64,000 nucleotides of DNA from Lepraria neglecta (Eukaryota; Ascomycota; Lecanoromycetes; Lecanorales; Stereocaulaceae). Positions within the stretch are counted from its first letter, which is position 1. Each line of letters starts with the position of its first letter. The stretch is taken from the NCBI GenBank assembly GCA_033220425.1, contig CM065653.1:496001-560000 (forward strand), read 5' to 3'. The position numbers and the translations under genes are program-made. This document shows positions 23,940-33,325 of this stretch, piece after piece. The notes beneath the pieces are model-generated. The model worked only from the letters and a program-made list of their open reading frames with translations. It made no database searches and was not told the DNA's origin.

Positions 23940-24790
23940 AGTTATATATTACCTATTATATACTTAGGGGGAGTATACCTCCCTTCCTAGCGACGGTAAA
24001 CTTATTAGCTAGTTAGATAGCAGATCTTAGTATAAAACGGGTCAAGGTAAAGATAGTTAAGGCCTACTTAACAGGCGTTAGATTAACATATATAGATATG
24101 GGCTATAGGGGCCTCGTAGTATTTTATAACCTATAATTAGAACGTATAATAGCGGGTATACGATACCTATAGGGCGAGGCCGGGACAAAAGAAAGATATC
24201 CTATTACTAAGGATCTACTCCTATAAATCATCCCTTATTTTAACCAGCATAATAAGACTAGTTTAATATTATATATAGCCTTTTACCTTATATTCGCCGT
24301 ATTCCTCTATATAGGGGAGTTTACCTATACCGTAAAAGATTGTAATAATCACGAATTCAGCTAGTAGTTCCTGACTCGTCGCTCAGTAAGGCTATATAAG
24401 AACCATCTAGAGCTTACCCTCCCAGTATCAAAAACGGACCCTTTCAGGCGGGGTATTACCCTTACTATTACAGCTTCCGGCGATAGAGTATATATAGTTA
24501 AGGCGTTACGCTATTTATTTAAGTAGAAGACTATACTAAATAGTCCCCTCTTCTAGCTAGGAGGCTCCGTATTTATAAAGGAGATTACTACGAGTTACCT
24601 TCGCTAAGCACTTATATTACTCGGGGTAGAAGGTTATTATTTAGGACACTCCTTCCGCAGGGGGCCGCTACCTCTGTATAAGAGGCAGGCCTTAGTAATA
24701 AAGAAATCCAGCTACTAGGGCGATAGAAGTCGGACTCCTATCGTCTATATATAGTCACTTATCCTAAGTAAATACTTATAGTATTATATC
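23940..24790 (+). pseudogene. Tyrosine recombinase relic of the retroelement
   Basis: The frame reads a FAVFLYIGEFTY segment (about 24295-24330), SKTDPFRRGI (24430-24458) and the box II core GHSFRRG (24644-24664), followed by a DRSRTPIVYI segment near 24720-24745 that would carry the nucleophilic Tyr. This is the pattern of the recombinases of DIRS, PAT and Ngaro elements. In box I the usual Arg of FLR-(I/V)-GE appears as Tyr (TAT), which two RIP-type changes of a CGT codon could cause. Several TAG codons are present. Known for the family: it integrates a circular DNA intermediate without target duplication. Confidence 0.7.
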
Positions 24791-24887
24791 GGTACCAGCA
24801 GCGCTAGTACTGGCGATACTCGCCAGGAGCTACCCTGCGAGGCCTTCCTCGGAAACCCTCTACGGGGGCGTTATTTGGGTATTATTT

Positions 24888-25019
24888 GGGAGTTTTCTAG
24901 CGCTAGGGCACCTGTTGTAGCCTTTCTAGGCCTGCTAGCCCTGGCGTTAGACCGCCTAAGTATCTATTTATATATCCACTTATGCCGGTATATATAGCTT
25001 CAGGAGTAAGAACACTAAT
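24888..25019 (+). repeat. Split direct repeat B1
   Basis: About 132 bp beginning GGGAGTTTTCTAGCGCT and ending AGTAAGAACACTAAT, repeated at 25271-25402 with few transitions. Confidence 0.85.
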
Positions 25020-25201
25020 CGCTACAGTAGGACTATAGGTTAGTATATCTTATAATCAGATGCGGTTTCAGCTATACGCTATAACCATAGGCTATAGCGA
25101 GAGATCTGTGCTTCCTGAGAGTACTATTTATATAAGTATCCCACCAGTAGTTAGCTCTTCAGTTGAGTTCATCTCTTTCAGAGCTATAGCAGTTCTTTCC
25201 C
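25020..25201 (+). repeat. Split direct repeat A2
   Basis: The second copy of repeat A follows B1 without a gap, beginning CGCTACAGTAGGACT. It matches 3599-3780. Confidence 0.85.
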
Positions 25202-25270
25202 GCCTACCCGCACCTTATATATAGCCTATATATAGCCTATCTACACTCCAGGTCTATACCGCCTAGGCAT

Positions 25271-25402
25271 GGGAGTTTTCTAGCGCTGGGGCACCTGTTG
25301 TAGCCTTTCTAGGCCTGCTAGCCCTGGCGTTAGACCGCCCAAGCATCTATTTACATATCCACTTATGCCGGTATATATAGCTTCAGGAGTAAGAACACTA
25401 AT
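25271..25402 (+). repeat. Split direct repeat B2 (right end of the YR retroelement)
   Basis: The second copy of repeat B; its last bases AACACTAAT mark the right limit of the outer element. Confidence 0.85.
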
Positions 25403-26169
25403 TATTAGTAGCTATCTAAGCCTTATATACTTGCTTGAGACGCTCGCTATTAGGGATCCCGACATCCTAGGGGTCGACTGGGGGTGGGGGGTTTAGGCAT
25501 CGGAGACGTGATCTAAGGGGTTGTTGGTGTCGAATAAGTCGAAATCTGCAATAAAAATCGTGTTGCATACAAATTTTGAAAGTTTGCCCTGTAGGGCTGA
25601 CAACTGAGGGGGTTTGACAACTGGGTTACGCTATGGTTGCCTGTTTTTCGACGTCATCTACGATTCTCTAGATTATTACCGGAGCGCCTGCCAAGAAATC
25701 ACACTAGACACATTTTCGTTGGCGAAAGATAGCATAACTTTTGGATCAAGTACATGAGGGAGCGGGAAAGGGTGCATAAAAGGAGCAGAGAGGAGCAAAA
25801 GAGAAGAGAATAGACTTCGCTCAACGCATAGCTTTCTCGTGTTTCCTGTACTTCGAGTATTTTCACCCTTACGTTGCGGGCAAGACTGTTGCCTGAACCC
25901 CTTTCAACGGACTGAAAATAACTGAAGTAAGCAATCATACCTACTGTTAAAATGAGAGGGGCCCTGATCTTTGCTCACAATTTATTGCAGGCTAATTAAA
26001 CTCAACGGCAATACCTCTCCAAATTCCCGGGTGCAAGGAGCAGTGTTGCTAGAAGCGGGGTTAGTACCACAAGGTATGTTTGCCAAAGACCATGGGTGTA
26101 AAGTATAGCTGACATCACAAAAAGTAATCTGGTAGTTTTCAAACGCGAAGGGAAAGACAGAAAAAAAAA
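25403..26169. other. Intergenic, right flank of the transposon block and upstream of the ankyrin gene
   Basis: Base composition returns to normal within about 100-200 bp of the element end. A G-rich tract lies near 25478-25498. Short frames on the minus strand (25699-25938 and 25982-26253) have no motif. The region directly before 26170, with a run of ten A, would hold the promoter and leader of the next gene. Confidence 0.45.
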
Positions 26170-28321
26170 ATGGATGGACTGTCGGTCGCTGCAAGTGTCA
26201 TTACTGTTGGGTCGATAGCTATTCGGCTTATCGATACTATCAACCAGATTCACACTTTCTGGAAATCCATCGAGGATGCACCAGAAGACTTTCAGGTCAT
26301 TATCAAAGATCTGGAGCTTCTTTCGTCGATTCTTCAGGATTTGAATCGGAGCCCTAAGATGGGAACGAGCTTAACTGTCAAGGAAGCTCTGGGCGTTTGC
26401 AAACGAAAGATTGAGAGGCTACTGCTTGTTGTTCAGCATTACGATCCTGGTTTTGCAACTCACAACAAGCAAAAACGAAGATGGAACGCTTTGAAAGCTA
26501 TTTTTAAAGCGAATGAGATCAACAAAATCCATAGGTCACTCGAAGAGACCAAGAATACGTTGCTTCTAGCTCTCCAGATCTCATCGATATTCGAGATAGG
26601 AAAGGATCTCTTCCATGATCGAGAGAACCCCCTAATACAGCATCATTCAGGCGAGTGTGTCCAAAGCGAGCTTAATCAGCAGTGTCCGGTTAACGAACAA
26701 CATCGTCTACGATCAGAATTGTTGACTATACACTCCAGCACTTATCATTTGCCTGTTGTTAGCTATCATGGAAATGAGGAGCGGCACTGCTCTTCGTCTC
26801 TATCTCTACTACAGAGGGATGATCCCAGTTTAGTACTAAACCCCCAAGAGAATAGCACTCTTCAACGTCTAGGACGTACACTACGATGTGGATGTACATG
26901 CCATAAAGCCAAACATTACGAGACTCCCCATCCTCTAGAGAGTTTTGTGGGATTACTATCTGTTCAGTATCCATATTACTCAACTGGTCACGACCGTTGC
27001 AATCTGAGGTCCTGCTATCGAATGACTGCTTTCGCTCTTCGCGTCGCCTATCACTTTCCTCAGTGGTTACTTGCGTGGCGGATTAGCCTTATCGCTGCGT
27101 CCCAGCCCTTAAGCGGATTTCAAGTGATGTTCAAAACAGCGAGGGTTAGATGTCACAGGGATGACATATTCTATATGGCTTATGATGGCAACTTGGAAAA
27201 GGTCCGGGCCTTTTTTGACCTTGGCCTCGCCTCGCCTCATGATATTACTGATACTACATATACATCACTTCTCCATGTGAGTTCACTGGACTACATTCTT
27301 GAAAACCTGAAATACTCGACACGAATAGACTGATAAATCCACAGTTCGCAATGTCAAACGAACACATAGAATTTGCCAGGTTCCTAATCCGCCTTGGCGC
27401 AGATCCTCATTGTGAATCTAAAACTAAAATGTTCGTGCTCTGTTTCTATCTGTATCGATCCTTGTTGATTCAAATAGGTCACCTGTAGCCATTGCATGGG
27501 AAAAGATACTTAGTAATACTAGCAAGTCGCCAGCATCTCTCCTATCTCTTGTGGAGGAGTTGGACGATGGCGGGTATCCTGCGGTACAAAATATGTCAAG
27601 TATTCATAGGGCTGTGCTTCGCCTCACAACTGAGAGTCTGCATGATGCACTTGAGGCGTCTTCCTCAAATGTCGACGGGGGGGACGCAGATGGGAGGACA
27701 CCGCTCTCGTGGGCGGCTTTTCGAGGAGACTTTCGCTGTGTTCGCAAGCTTCTACTGAGCGGTGCCTCTGCCAATACACCTGCCAGAGGTGGCTGCATTC
27801 CACTGCATATGGCTGCTCGGGCTGGTTCTCTTCCATGTCTTAAGATCCTGATAAGATATACATCAAGGATTGATCACAAAGACAGCTGTGGAAACACAGC
27901 GTTGCACTACACTTGCAAGTCAGAAAGTTACGCACAGAATTATCTGCGTTGCGCGGAGTGCTTGCTGGCAAGCGGAGCAGACATCAATGCGGAGGATTTA
28001 ACCGGCAAAACTTCACTACGTGTCTGCATTGAAGCATCGAACCTTGAAAATACGCTTCTCCTTTTGGACCGTGGCGCAAGGATGGATAGCTATACCAGAG
28101 ATGGCATGACGTTGCTCATGGCAGCAGTATTTTATAATCGTCATGGAGTGCTTCGGCTTCTTATCAAAAAAGGTGCTCTTAGGGATATTCGACTTAAGCT
28201 CACAACTGCCGCCTTCAAGGCAATTGCTCAGAGCGACGCGGAAACTCGGAATATTCTTCGAATGTCCTTAAACCCTGATATCCATCAATCTCTGCTCACT
28301 TATATTCAAGAGCAGAATTGA
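26170..28321 (+). CDS. Fungal STAND-type N-terminal domain plus ankyrin-repeat protein
   Basis: The model has three exons: 26170-27276, 27345-27430 and 27478-28321 (about 678 residues). Both introns fit: 27277-27344 has a GTGAGT donor and CAG acceptor, and 27431-27477 ends in AATAG; both keep the ankyrin pattern in frame. Residues 1 to about 170 (MDGLSVAASVITVGSIAIRL start) resemble the N-terminal domain found ahead of NACHT and ankyrin domains in fungal NLR-like proteins. A middle part of about 190 residues has a C-T-C-H pair and no clear domain. Ankyrin-like repeats run from about 355 to 650, clearest at DADGRTPLSWAA (about residue 471), GCIPLHMAARAG and GNTALHYTC. No Walker A motif of a NACHT domain is present, so it is either a short class or has lost the NTPase. 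Likely role, inferred: recognition or heterokaryon-incompatibility-like signalling. Confidence 0.75.
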
Positions 28322-28829
28322 TGAGGCTATGTTGAGTATCCGGCAACACAAGTCAGAAGGTAGACTGTGAATCTACTAATGCTGTCGATCCTATGGAAGA
28401 TTCTAGAAAGCCTACGCTTCTCAATGAGTTCATCTAGGTGTCACGAAGAATAACTCCCTTTTTAGCTCTCAAAGGCGCTTTATTAATACCTCGCTGCAGC
28501 TAGGAGCAAAATCCAGCATTACCCGACGCTGCTCTCTGTGGCTTTGTGGCTTGACAGTAGTGGCGTTCATGCCAAGCTTATCCAGGCTTGTCCAGGTCAA
28601 TTGCTCGAGAAGAGCCTTGAATCTGGGAGGTCGGTGCTTAGCTGTTCGCCTCGACTGGTCACGAACGGTGAACGTAAACTTACTTGGATTCGGTAGCAAA
28701 TTTTGAAGAGCCATCGAGTCGAACAGGCTCCCTGGGAGCCTGCTTGGGCACCAGCTGTTGGATTGGGTCCCGAAGACCAAATTGGACCCTAATTGAAGTA
28801 TAGACAGGGACTACATTGGGCCTCCTATG
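28322..28829. other. 3' flank of the ankyrin gene
   Basis: No gene is supported here. A 103-codon minus-strand frame (28469-28780) has no motif. Confidence 0.4.
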
Positions 28830-29103
28830 GCGTACGCTCCTTGGGTGTACGCTCCTTGGGTGTACCCCACTTAGGCCTACGCTCCTTGGGTGTAAGCTCC
28901 TTTGGTGTAGGCTCCTTGGGCGTACCCTCCTTTGGCCTACGCTCCTTGGTTGTACCCTCTTTTGGCCTACGCTCCTTTGACCTACGCTCATTGGGCGTAC
29001 GCTCTTTTGCCCTACGCTCCTTGGGCGTACCATCCTTTGGCCTACGCTCCTTGGTGTACGCTCTTTGGGTGTACGCTCCTTCGGTGTACGCTCCTTCGGT
29101 TGG
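28830..29103. repeat. 15-bp minisatellite
   Basis: About 18 tandem units of the type GTACGCTCCTTGGGC (variants with TTTGGC and CCTTCGGT) occur. Because the unit length is divisible by three, all frames tend to stay open on both strands, producing long frames with a five-residue repeat such as K-E-R-T-P or R-S-V-G-Q on the minus strand (28680-29234) and L-G-V-R-S on the plus strand. I judge these to be consequences of the repeat, not proven genes. Confidence 0.85.
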
Positions 29104-29289
29104 CCTGCACCCTTATGGCCTGCAAAGTCCATTTTGGGTCCTCTGAGAATGATGGTGAAGTACTCGCATTTTGAAGTACTCGCATTTACCGTTCTCGCCG
29201 CTGTACTACTCGCTTTCATACCGGTGTGGTACACTTAGCGTGGGTCTCGTTAGGATGTGGACCTAGGAGCGATGCCTGGGCTATTGAGG

Positions 29290-29480
29290 GATGGACCAAA
29301 AATTATGGCCTGGGCCATAAAATTGGGGACAGGCCGTGACTAAGGGACAGGCCTTCATTGAGGGGCGGACCTAGAAGTGAGGGTCTCGGCCATAAAATTT
29401 GGTACAGGCCATGATTGAGGGACAGGCCTTGATGGTGGGATGGACCAGAAATTATGACTTGGGCCATAAAAATGGGACAG
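29290..29480. repeat. Tandem repeat of about 75 bp, 2.5 copies
   Basis: Units share GGGCCATAAAATT, a GACAGGCC pair and a GGACC start. Copies begin near 29290, 29365 and 29438. Confidence 0.65.
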
Positions 29481-29589
29481 ACTGTAGAATACAGTTGGAC
29501 CAGTAAAGTCTCAATACACGTGGCGTCTTGGGACGAATGTGGCCAGACGAAGAACGTCTTAAGACTGGCATTTGAAGACGAAGGAAGTC

Positions 29590-29641
29590 TCCCGACATTG
29601 CCCGTCTGCAAACGACCGTCTCCAGACGGGCAATGTCGGGA
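29590..29641. repeat. Perfect 19-bp inverted repeat (hairpin)
   Basis: The arm TCCCGACATTGCCCGTCTG at 29590-29608 is exactly complementary to 29623-29641 with a 14-nt loop. It lies in a region with other short AGAC/GTCT units (29520-29700). The role is unknown. Confidence 0.85.
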
Positions 29642-29699
29642 AACACACGTGACCAGACCATTAGTGTCTTGAGACATATTTTGTTAGAAGACTTTCGTC

Positions 29700-30790
29700 G
29701 CCAGACCTGCCATGTTTGGAAACAGGCGTCTCGGGACAGAGGATCGCCCCTGAACCGTCCAAAAGGCCCTCTGGAAAATGTGTTTTCTTTCCCGTGCGCG
29801 AAAGGCACCGTGTTGACGTATCGACAGCATGCGGGACTGGATGAGGGGAGATCGTATAGTCGTAGACGTGCCCAACCTTGGTAGCGTAAAGTGCGGAGGT
29901 TCTATTTTGGTACCACGCGATCTGGATCTATTTTGGTCGGGATAAATATAGTTAGCAGAGAAAGGACCAACTCTCTGACCTATGTAAGATCTTGCAAATC
30001 TCAAACGTTATCGGTTCATGACTTTCTGAGGCTCACAGCCCTCAGAAAAAGTCAACTTTTCCAAATAAATTCCCAGCCCATCGGAATTGTTGACCATCCT
30101 GGGGGTTCAACTTCTTGATAAAGCCCAACGTTCTCGTTATTTGTCTCCAAAGACTTCTTGACTACCCCAGACAGCTAATACATCTCGAAGGATCCTTAGG
30201 GTATCTGTACCGTCCCCACCCTAGTATACGTAATATTCCGCCGCTGAAGCTACCCTTTGACTTACTCTGAATGCTACTATAGATCTACGGCAAATCCAGG
30301 TAGACTATGGTCATAGATACGCCAAAAAGCACTGAGGCTTACAATTTCCGTGGTTAAGATTATCCGCTCTCAATAGCGTCTACCAAATATCTCTTATTAC
30401 ATTGTTTACGTTAACATCCTCTACCCGTCCGCGCGGTGCTGCGATCACGGCACTCGCTTCTATAAAACAGGCTTTCAAAACTTGCCAGATCTAGTTCAAC
30501 GCGTCTCAGCCGCAGTAAAAGAGGTCCAAAGGTATAAGAAAAGAGAAAAGCAAAGAGTAAAGATACAGTTCTCTGGATCGGATGGGTCAAAGGAGGATAT
30601 CACAACGTGCAGAATAGACCTGTAATAAACGATCTGGTGGGAGCCTTAATAGACTTGCTGAGTTGTCGCTTATCTTAATACATTTGCAAAATAATCGTAT
30701 ATTTATTCCTTTTCTGCCTTAGATATCTCTTTCGTCCTATTCGACGAATCTTTCACATCCGACTCCAGTGAGGGTTTACCAACGACATAG
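29700..30790. other. Intergenic, no gene recognised
   Basis: Short overlapping frames (29633-29884, 29684-30004, 29891-30118) lack motifs. No RNA gene is recognised. Confidence 0.4.
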
Positions 30791-31069
30791 TCACAGTCTT
30801 GAGGGAGTAAGTTGATTGGCAGCGGATACGATGCTTTCTAAGCTCACGTTAGCACACCATCGATATATCAGGTGGTTACGTACAACTTCTGACATGGTAG
30901 GAGGCCACCGTTCATGATCAGTTGATCGATATGTATAATACCTTCCCTTTCTGCGGATAATCAGTGCAACATCTGCGTGGCATAAACGTGCCAGCTGGTC
31001 TGCCTTTTTCATCAAATTCGGTTTCCTTCTTGTGAACTGTTGCGTCTTGGCTTTCTTTGCGTATTGCAT
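30791..31069 (-). CDS. Short MADS-box protein
   Basis: The 92-residue frame carries a MADS-type DNA-binding core at residues 13-49: the basic start FTRRKPNLMKKADQLARLC, then HADVALII and GRYYTYRST. The usual family pattern is (R/K)-x-x-(L/F)-x-K-K-A-x-E-L-x-x-L-C-(D/H)-A-(D/E)-V-x-L-I. A WPP motif follows at residues 55-57, as in the small fungal MADS proteins that consist of little else. The basic N-terminal extension that classic MADS factors have is short here. The C-terminus is uncertain: an alternative 50-nt intron (donor GTGAGC just after residue 74) or a reading frame that continues as P-Q-D-C-D-Y-V could change the last 20 residues. It lies on the same strand as the GIY-YIG gene 500 bp upstream. 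The molecular role is inferred to be DNA binding. Confidence 0.6.
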   Translation of the reverse strand: MQYAKKAKTQQFTRRKPNLMKKADQLARLCHADVALIIRRKGRYYTYRSTDHERWPPTMSEVVRNHLIYRWCANVSLESIVSAANQLTPSRL

Positions 31070-31154
31070 TCTCTATCTTTCCTGTCTTCTCGACGACAAC
31101 ACCTTTACAAGAGAACGGGATTCCATTTATCTTATTTTCCTCACTGTATGATGC

Positions 31155-31262
31155 TCCAATTTGGGTCCCCTCACCCAAAGGGGTCCAATTCTAGTCCCTT
31201 TCCCCTACGAGATCCCAATTTTAGTCCCTTCCCCCACGGGATCCAATTTTGGTGCCCCTCCC
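31155..31262. repeat. Tandem repeat of about 33-36 bp, 3 copies
   Basis: Units share a CCAATTTTAGTCCC core preceded by a GG(A/G)TCC-like segment. It stands in the region upstream of the MADS-box frame. Confidence 0.6.
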
Positions 31263-31567
31263 ACGCTCCGCCCGATGGAGAAAGGCCGGCATTAGAACCC
31301 TCGGCTTCATTGAGTTTGTCTACACACCCTAGAATGACACACGCTTTAGAGGGCATATACCTTAACGTCTAGAGCCTCATCCGCATAATTTGCATCTAGG
31401 TACACATTTGATTCCACCAAAGCCTTCAGCCGTTCTCGGTCTGTTTCCTCCGCCTGATCTTCTGCAAACTCGTACAATTTGCCCCAGTAGCGATCGCCGA
31501 ATCGATCCGCGATGACGACCATTTGACGTCTCTCATCTGCGCGACGGCGGATTTTGATGATTCGGAT

Positions 31568-32617
31568 TCAAGCCCGCCACCGATTATAAAGACCGAGAGA
31601 CCTCCGCTTAGAGGAAATGGCCAAGAAGCTGCGCTTAAAGCCTGCCTTTGCTAGTGTCTCCTGCGAAAGTACAGGGTATTTCTCCCGTTCCCGAATCCGC
31701 TCCAGAATCTCAACCTCCTCTTCTAGCCAAGGTCTGAGTAAGATGTCCTGGAACAGCGGAAACGCAAAGTTCATGCCTAGCCACGGTACCGCAGGCATAT
31801 CGGTTGGACGACTAGGGGAAAATGTAAGCAGATGAGACGGAAAAACTGCGAGGGGACGAATGGCTAACCAGCGAAGAGCGAACAATATGCTTTCATCACT
31901 TCCTGGAAGGTTGCTAGAACGTAACGAATCGAAAAAGACGCAAAAACCGGCTTCCAGGATTATCGCCATCGCCTTGTGTGCCAAGACGTCCTCTTGAAAG
32001 ACACTGATATCTGCAAGGATGAAAATATTGATGTTTTTAGGTCTGGTAAGCTTGAGGTTTCCGTAGAATGTCGATGAATATATCTTCGGTTTTTTCTTGG
32101 CTTTTCGACGTCTAGCATGGGTGGCCAATCTGCTTGCGAAATTATTGGTGGTCTGACCTACGTAAAGGTTCTGCTTGCCCTCTTTGTTGATCTTCGTCAG
32201 ATGGTACGCATAAACCCCCGTCGCTGAATTTAAGGTCATTGGTGTTGTCTTTTCCATATACCTCACAGCCTGCCACGACCAAGGTGGACACCGGAAGGCT
32301 TCTTTGACAGAGAATGGGATGCTCTCAAGAGCGACTTGTACGAGAGCTGACCTCTCTGCGGGCGAACGAGCGATAGCTGCGCAAATGGAGGCCAGCGCCT
32401 CACCCATGGCTCGGCCTCCATCCTGGACTTGTTTCGTAGTTCCATCAAGAAAGTTGTATAAAATGGTGGAAAACAAGAAGTCAAAATGGGCGCTGCGCGA
32501 CCTAATCTGAGGCGTAACAGAAGCAGGTGGAGTATTGGTCATCGACGGATTACCCTTACATCTCCAGAAGGAATGTCTCATGGACTGTATTGTGTCATCG
32601 ACCGCCTTGGCATGCAA
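31568..32617 (-). CDS. GIY-YIG nuclease-like protein
   Basis: The single-exon frame encodes 349 residues. A GIY-YIG-type domain is visible from about residue 133: GVY at 134-136, then YVG at 152-154 (normally GIY and YIG), R163 and H167 in the helix (NNFASRLATHARR), a basic stretch RRKAKKKPK, and a later helix with Glu222 (IILEAG), the place where the family has its metal-binding Glu. N-terminal of this is a helical region of about 120 residues, and the C-terminal 110 residues contain Pro/Leu-rich and charged segments. No signal peptide is seen. The domain cuts DNA in homing endonucleases, repair nucleases and transposons; which applies here is unknown. A second, truncated copy of the domain lies at 43190-43430. 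The alternative ATG at residue 121 is the first Met of that copy. Confidence 0.6.
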   Translation of the reverse strand: MHAKAVDDTIQSMRHSFWRCKGNPSMTNTPPASVTPQIRSRSAHFDFLFSTILYNFLDGTTKQVQDGGRAMGEALASICAAIARSPAERSALVQVALESIPFSVKEAFRCPPWSWQAVRYMEKTTPMTLNSATGVYAYHLTKINKEGKQNLYVGQTTNNFASRLATHARRRKAKKKPKIYSSTFYGNLKLTRPKNINIFILADISVFQEDVLAHKAMAIILEAGFCVFFDSLRSSNLPGSDESILFALRWLAIRPLAVFPSHLLTFSPSRPTDMPAVPWLGMNFAFPLFQDILLRPWLEEEVEILERIREREKYPVLSQETLAKAGFKRSFLAISSKRRSLGLYNRWRA

Positions 32618-33258
32618 ATCGAGCCTACCGCAAGGTGTTTCCTCGAGACAAGCAGGTGTGCTTCGCTCCGGAGTTGGTGTAGTAGACTAGTGTCATGTCA
32701 GTCTCTGGAACCTGTTGATTTCGTCTCACGAAATGATTCTGCAGGCTTCGAGGTGTTGGAGAAGTAGTACCTTGAAGGTGCGAAGAGTCCTGCACTTTGA
32801 GGTCGGAAAAAAACAGACATATGGGCGAGTGCAGAAGCTAGGCAGCTTAAGACCTCCAAAGACGGAATACGACCTCATCAAGGATCGTTTGCGATGTATT
32901 TCAATCAACCACATTTTCCTGGAGAGAGAGCTGTACCCCAGTCAGCCGTCAGATGGTGTTGAAATTCGACGTTGATGGTCCATAGCAAAGGCTCTTGGCT
33001 ACGTCGTTAACAAAATGGAATATATCGATACAGTCACTCGGGTTGCACAGGTCAGCTTTGGCTCTCGGGCCCGATGCTGGAGTTTTGTCTTTCATGCACA
33101 ACCCTTGTCATTTCGCGTTCACCATGGCAATAATGATACGTATCAATCCCTCAGTAGCCTTCCAGCTGGCTTACGTGGCGGCAAAACATTTGCACTAGTC
33201 CAGAACAGGAAAGAAAAATGTCCCGGGGATTTTTCATGTGGCTCTGTGGCGTAGAAGT
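32618..33258. other. Intergenic between the GIY-YIG gene and the pogo element
   Basis: No gene is recognised; the frames seen are short and overlap one another on both strands. Confidence 0.4.
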
Positions 33259-33260
33259 TA

Positions 33261-33318
33261 TCCCGGCCCGACGACACCTCCGGCTCAGCGACACCCTACA
33301 CGAAAAAATCATCAAATT
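33261..33318 (+). repeat. Left inverted repeat of the pogo element
   Basis: It starts TCCCGGCCCGACGACACC and aligns with the inverse of 35332-35389 with several transitions and a one-base gap at the tip. Confidence 0.7.
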
Positions 33319-33325
33319 TTCAATC

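Larger units (their letters stand above)
3599..25402 (+). mobile_element. PAT/Ngaro-like tyrosine-recombinase retroelement, split by a nested insertion
   Basis: The outer element is defined by split direct repeats. Repeat A occurs at 3599-3780 and 25020-25201, and repeat B at 24888-25019 and 25271-25402, giving the order A1 ... B1-A2-B2. This is the terminal arrangement known for PAT, Ngaro and related retroelements that integrate by a tyrosine recombinase. Between the repeats are a basic first frame, a reverse transcriptase with YLDD, an RNase H-like region and a tyrosine recombinase with HSFRRG, all on the plus strand. Removing the nested element (3959-21177) and one 2-bp duplication leaves about 4.6 kb, a normal size for the group. 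All frames are full of TAG and TAA codons of RIP type, so the copy is dead. B1 and A2 are adjacent; A2 and B2 are separated by about 70 bp. Confidence 0.8.

Noticed and set aside
3599-25402. LTR retrotransposon with 3599-3780 and 25020-25201 as LTRs
   Set aside because: No integrase or protease was seen; B repeats flank A2, and a tyrosine recombinase is present, which fits split direct repeats better.
3340-25402. Centromere
   Set aside because: An AT-rich, RIP-mutated block could suggest one, but it is fully explained by two nested elements and is only 22 kb.
28680-29234. 184-codon minus-strand frame with K-E-R-T-P and R-S-V-G-Q repeats
   Set aside because: The frame is a result of the 15-bp minisatellite; other frames on both strands are open for the same reason.
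30918-31178. 86-codon minus-strand frame overlapping the MADS-box frame
   Set aside because: The MADS core lies in the other frame; this one is its shadow.
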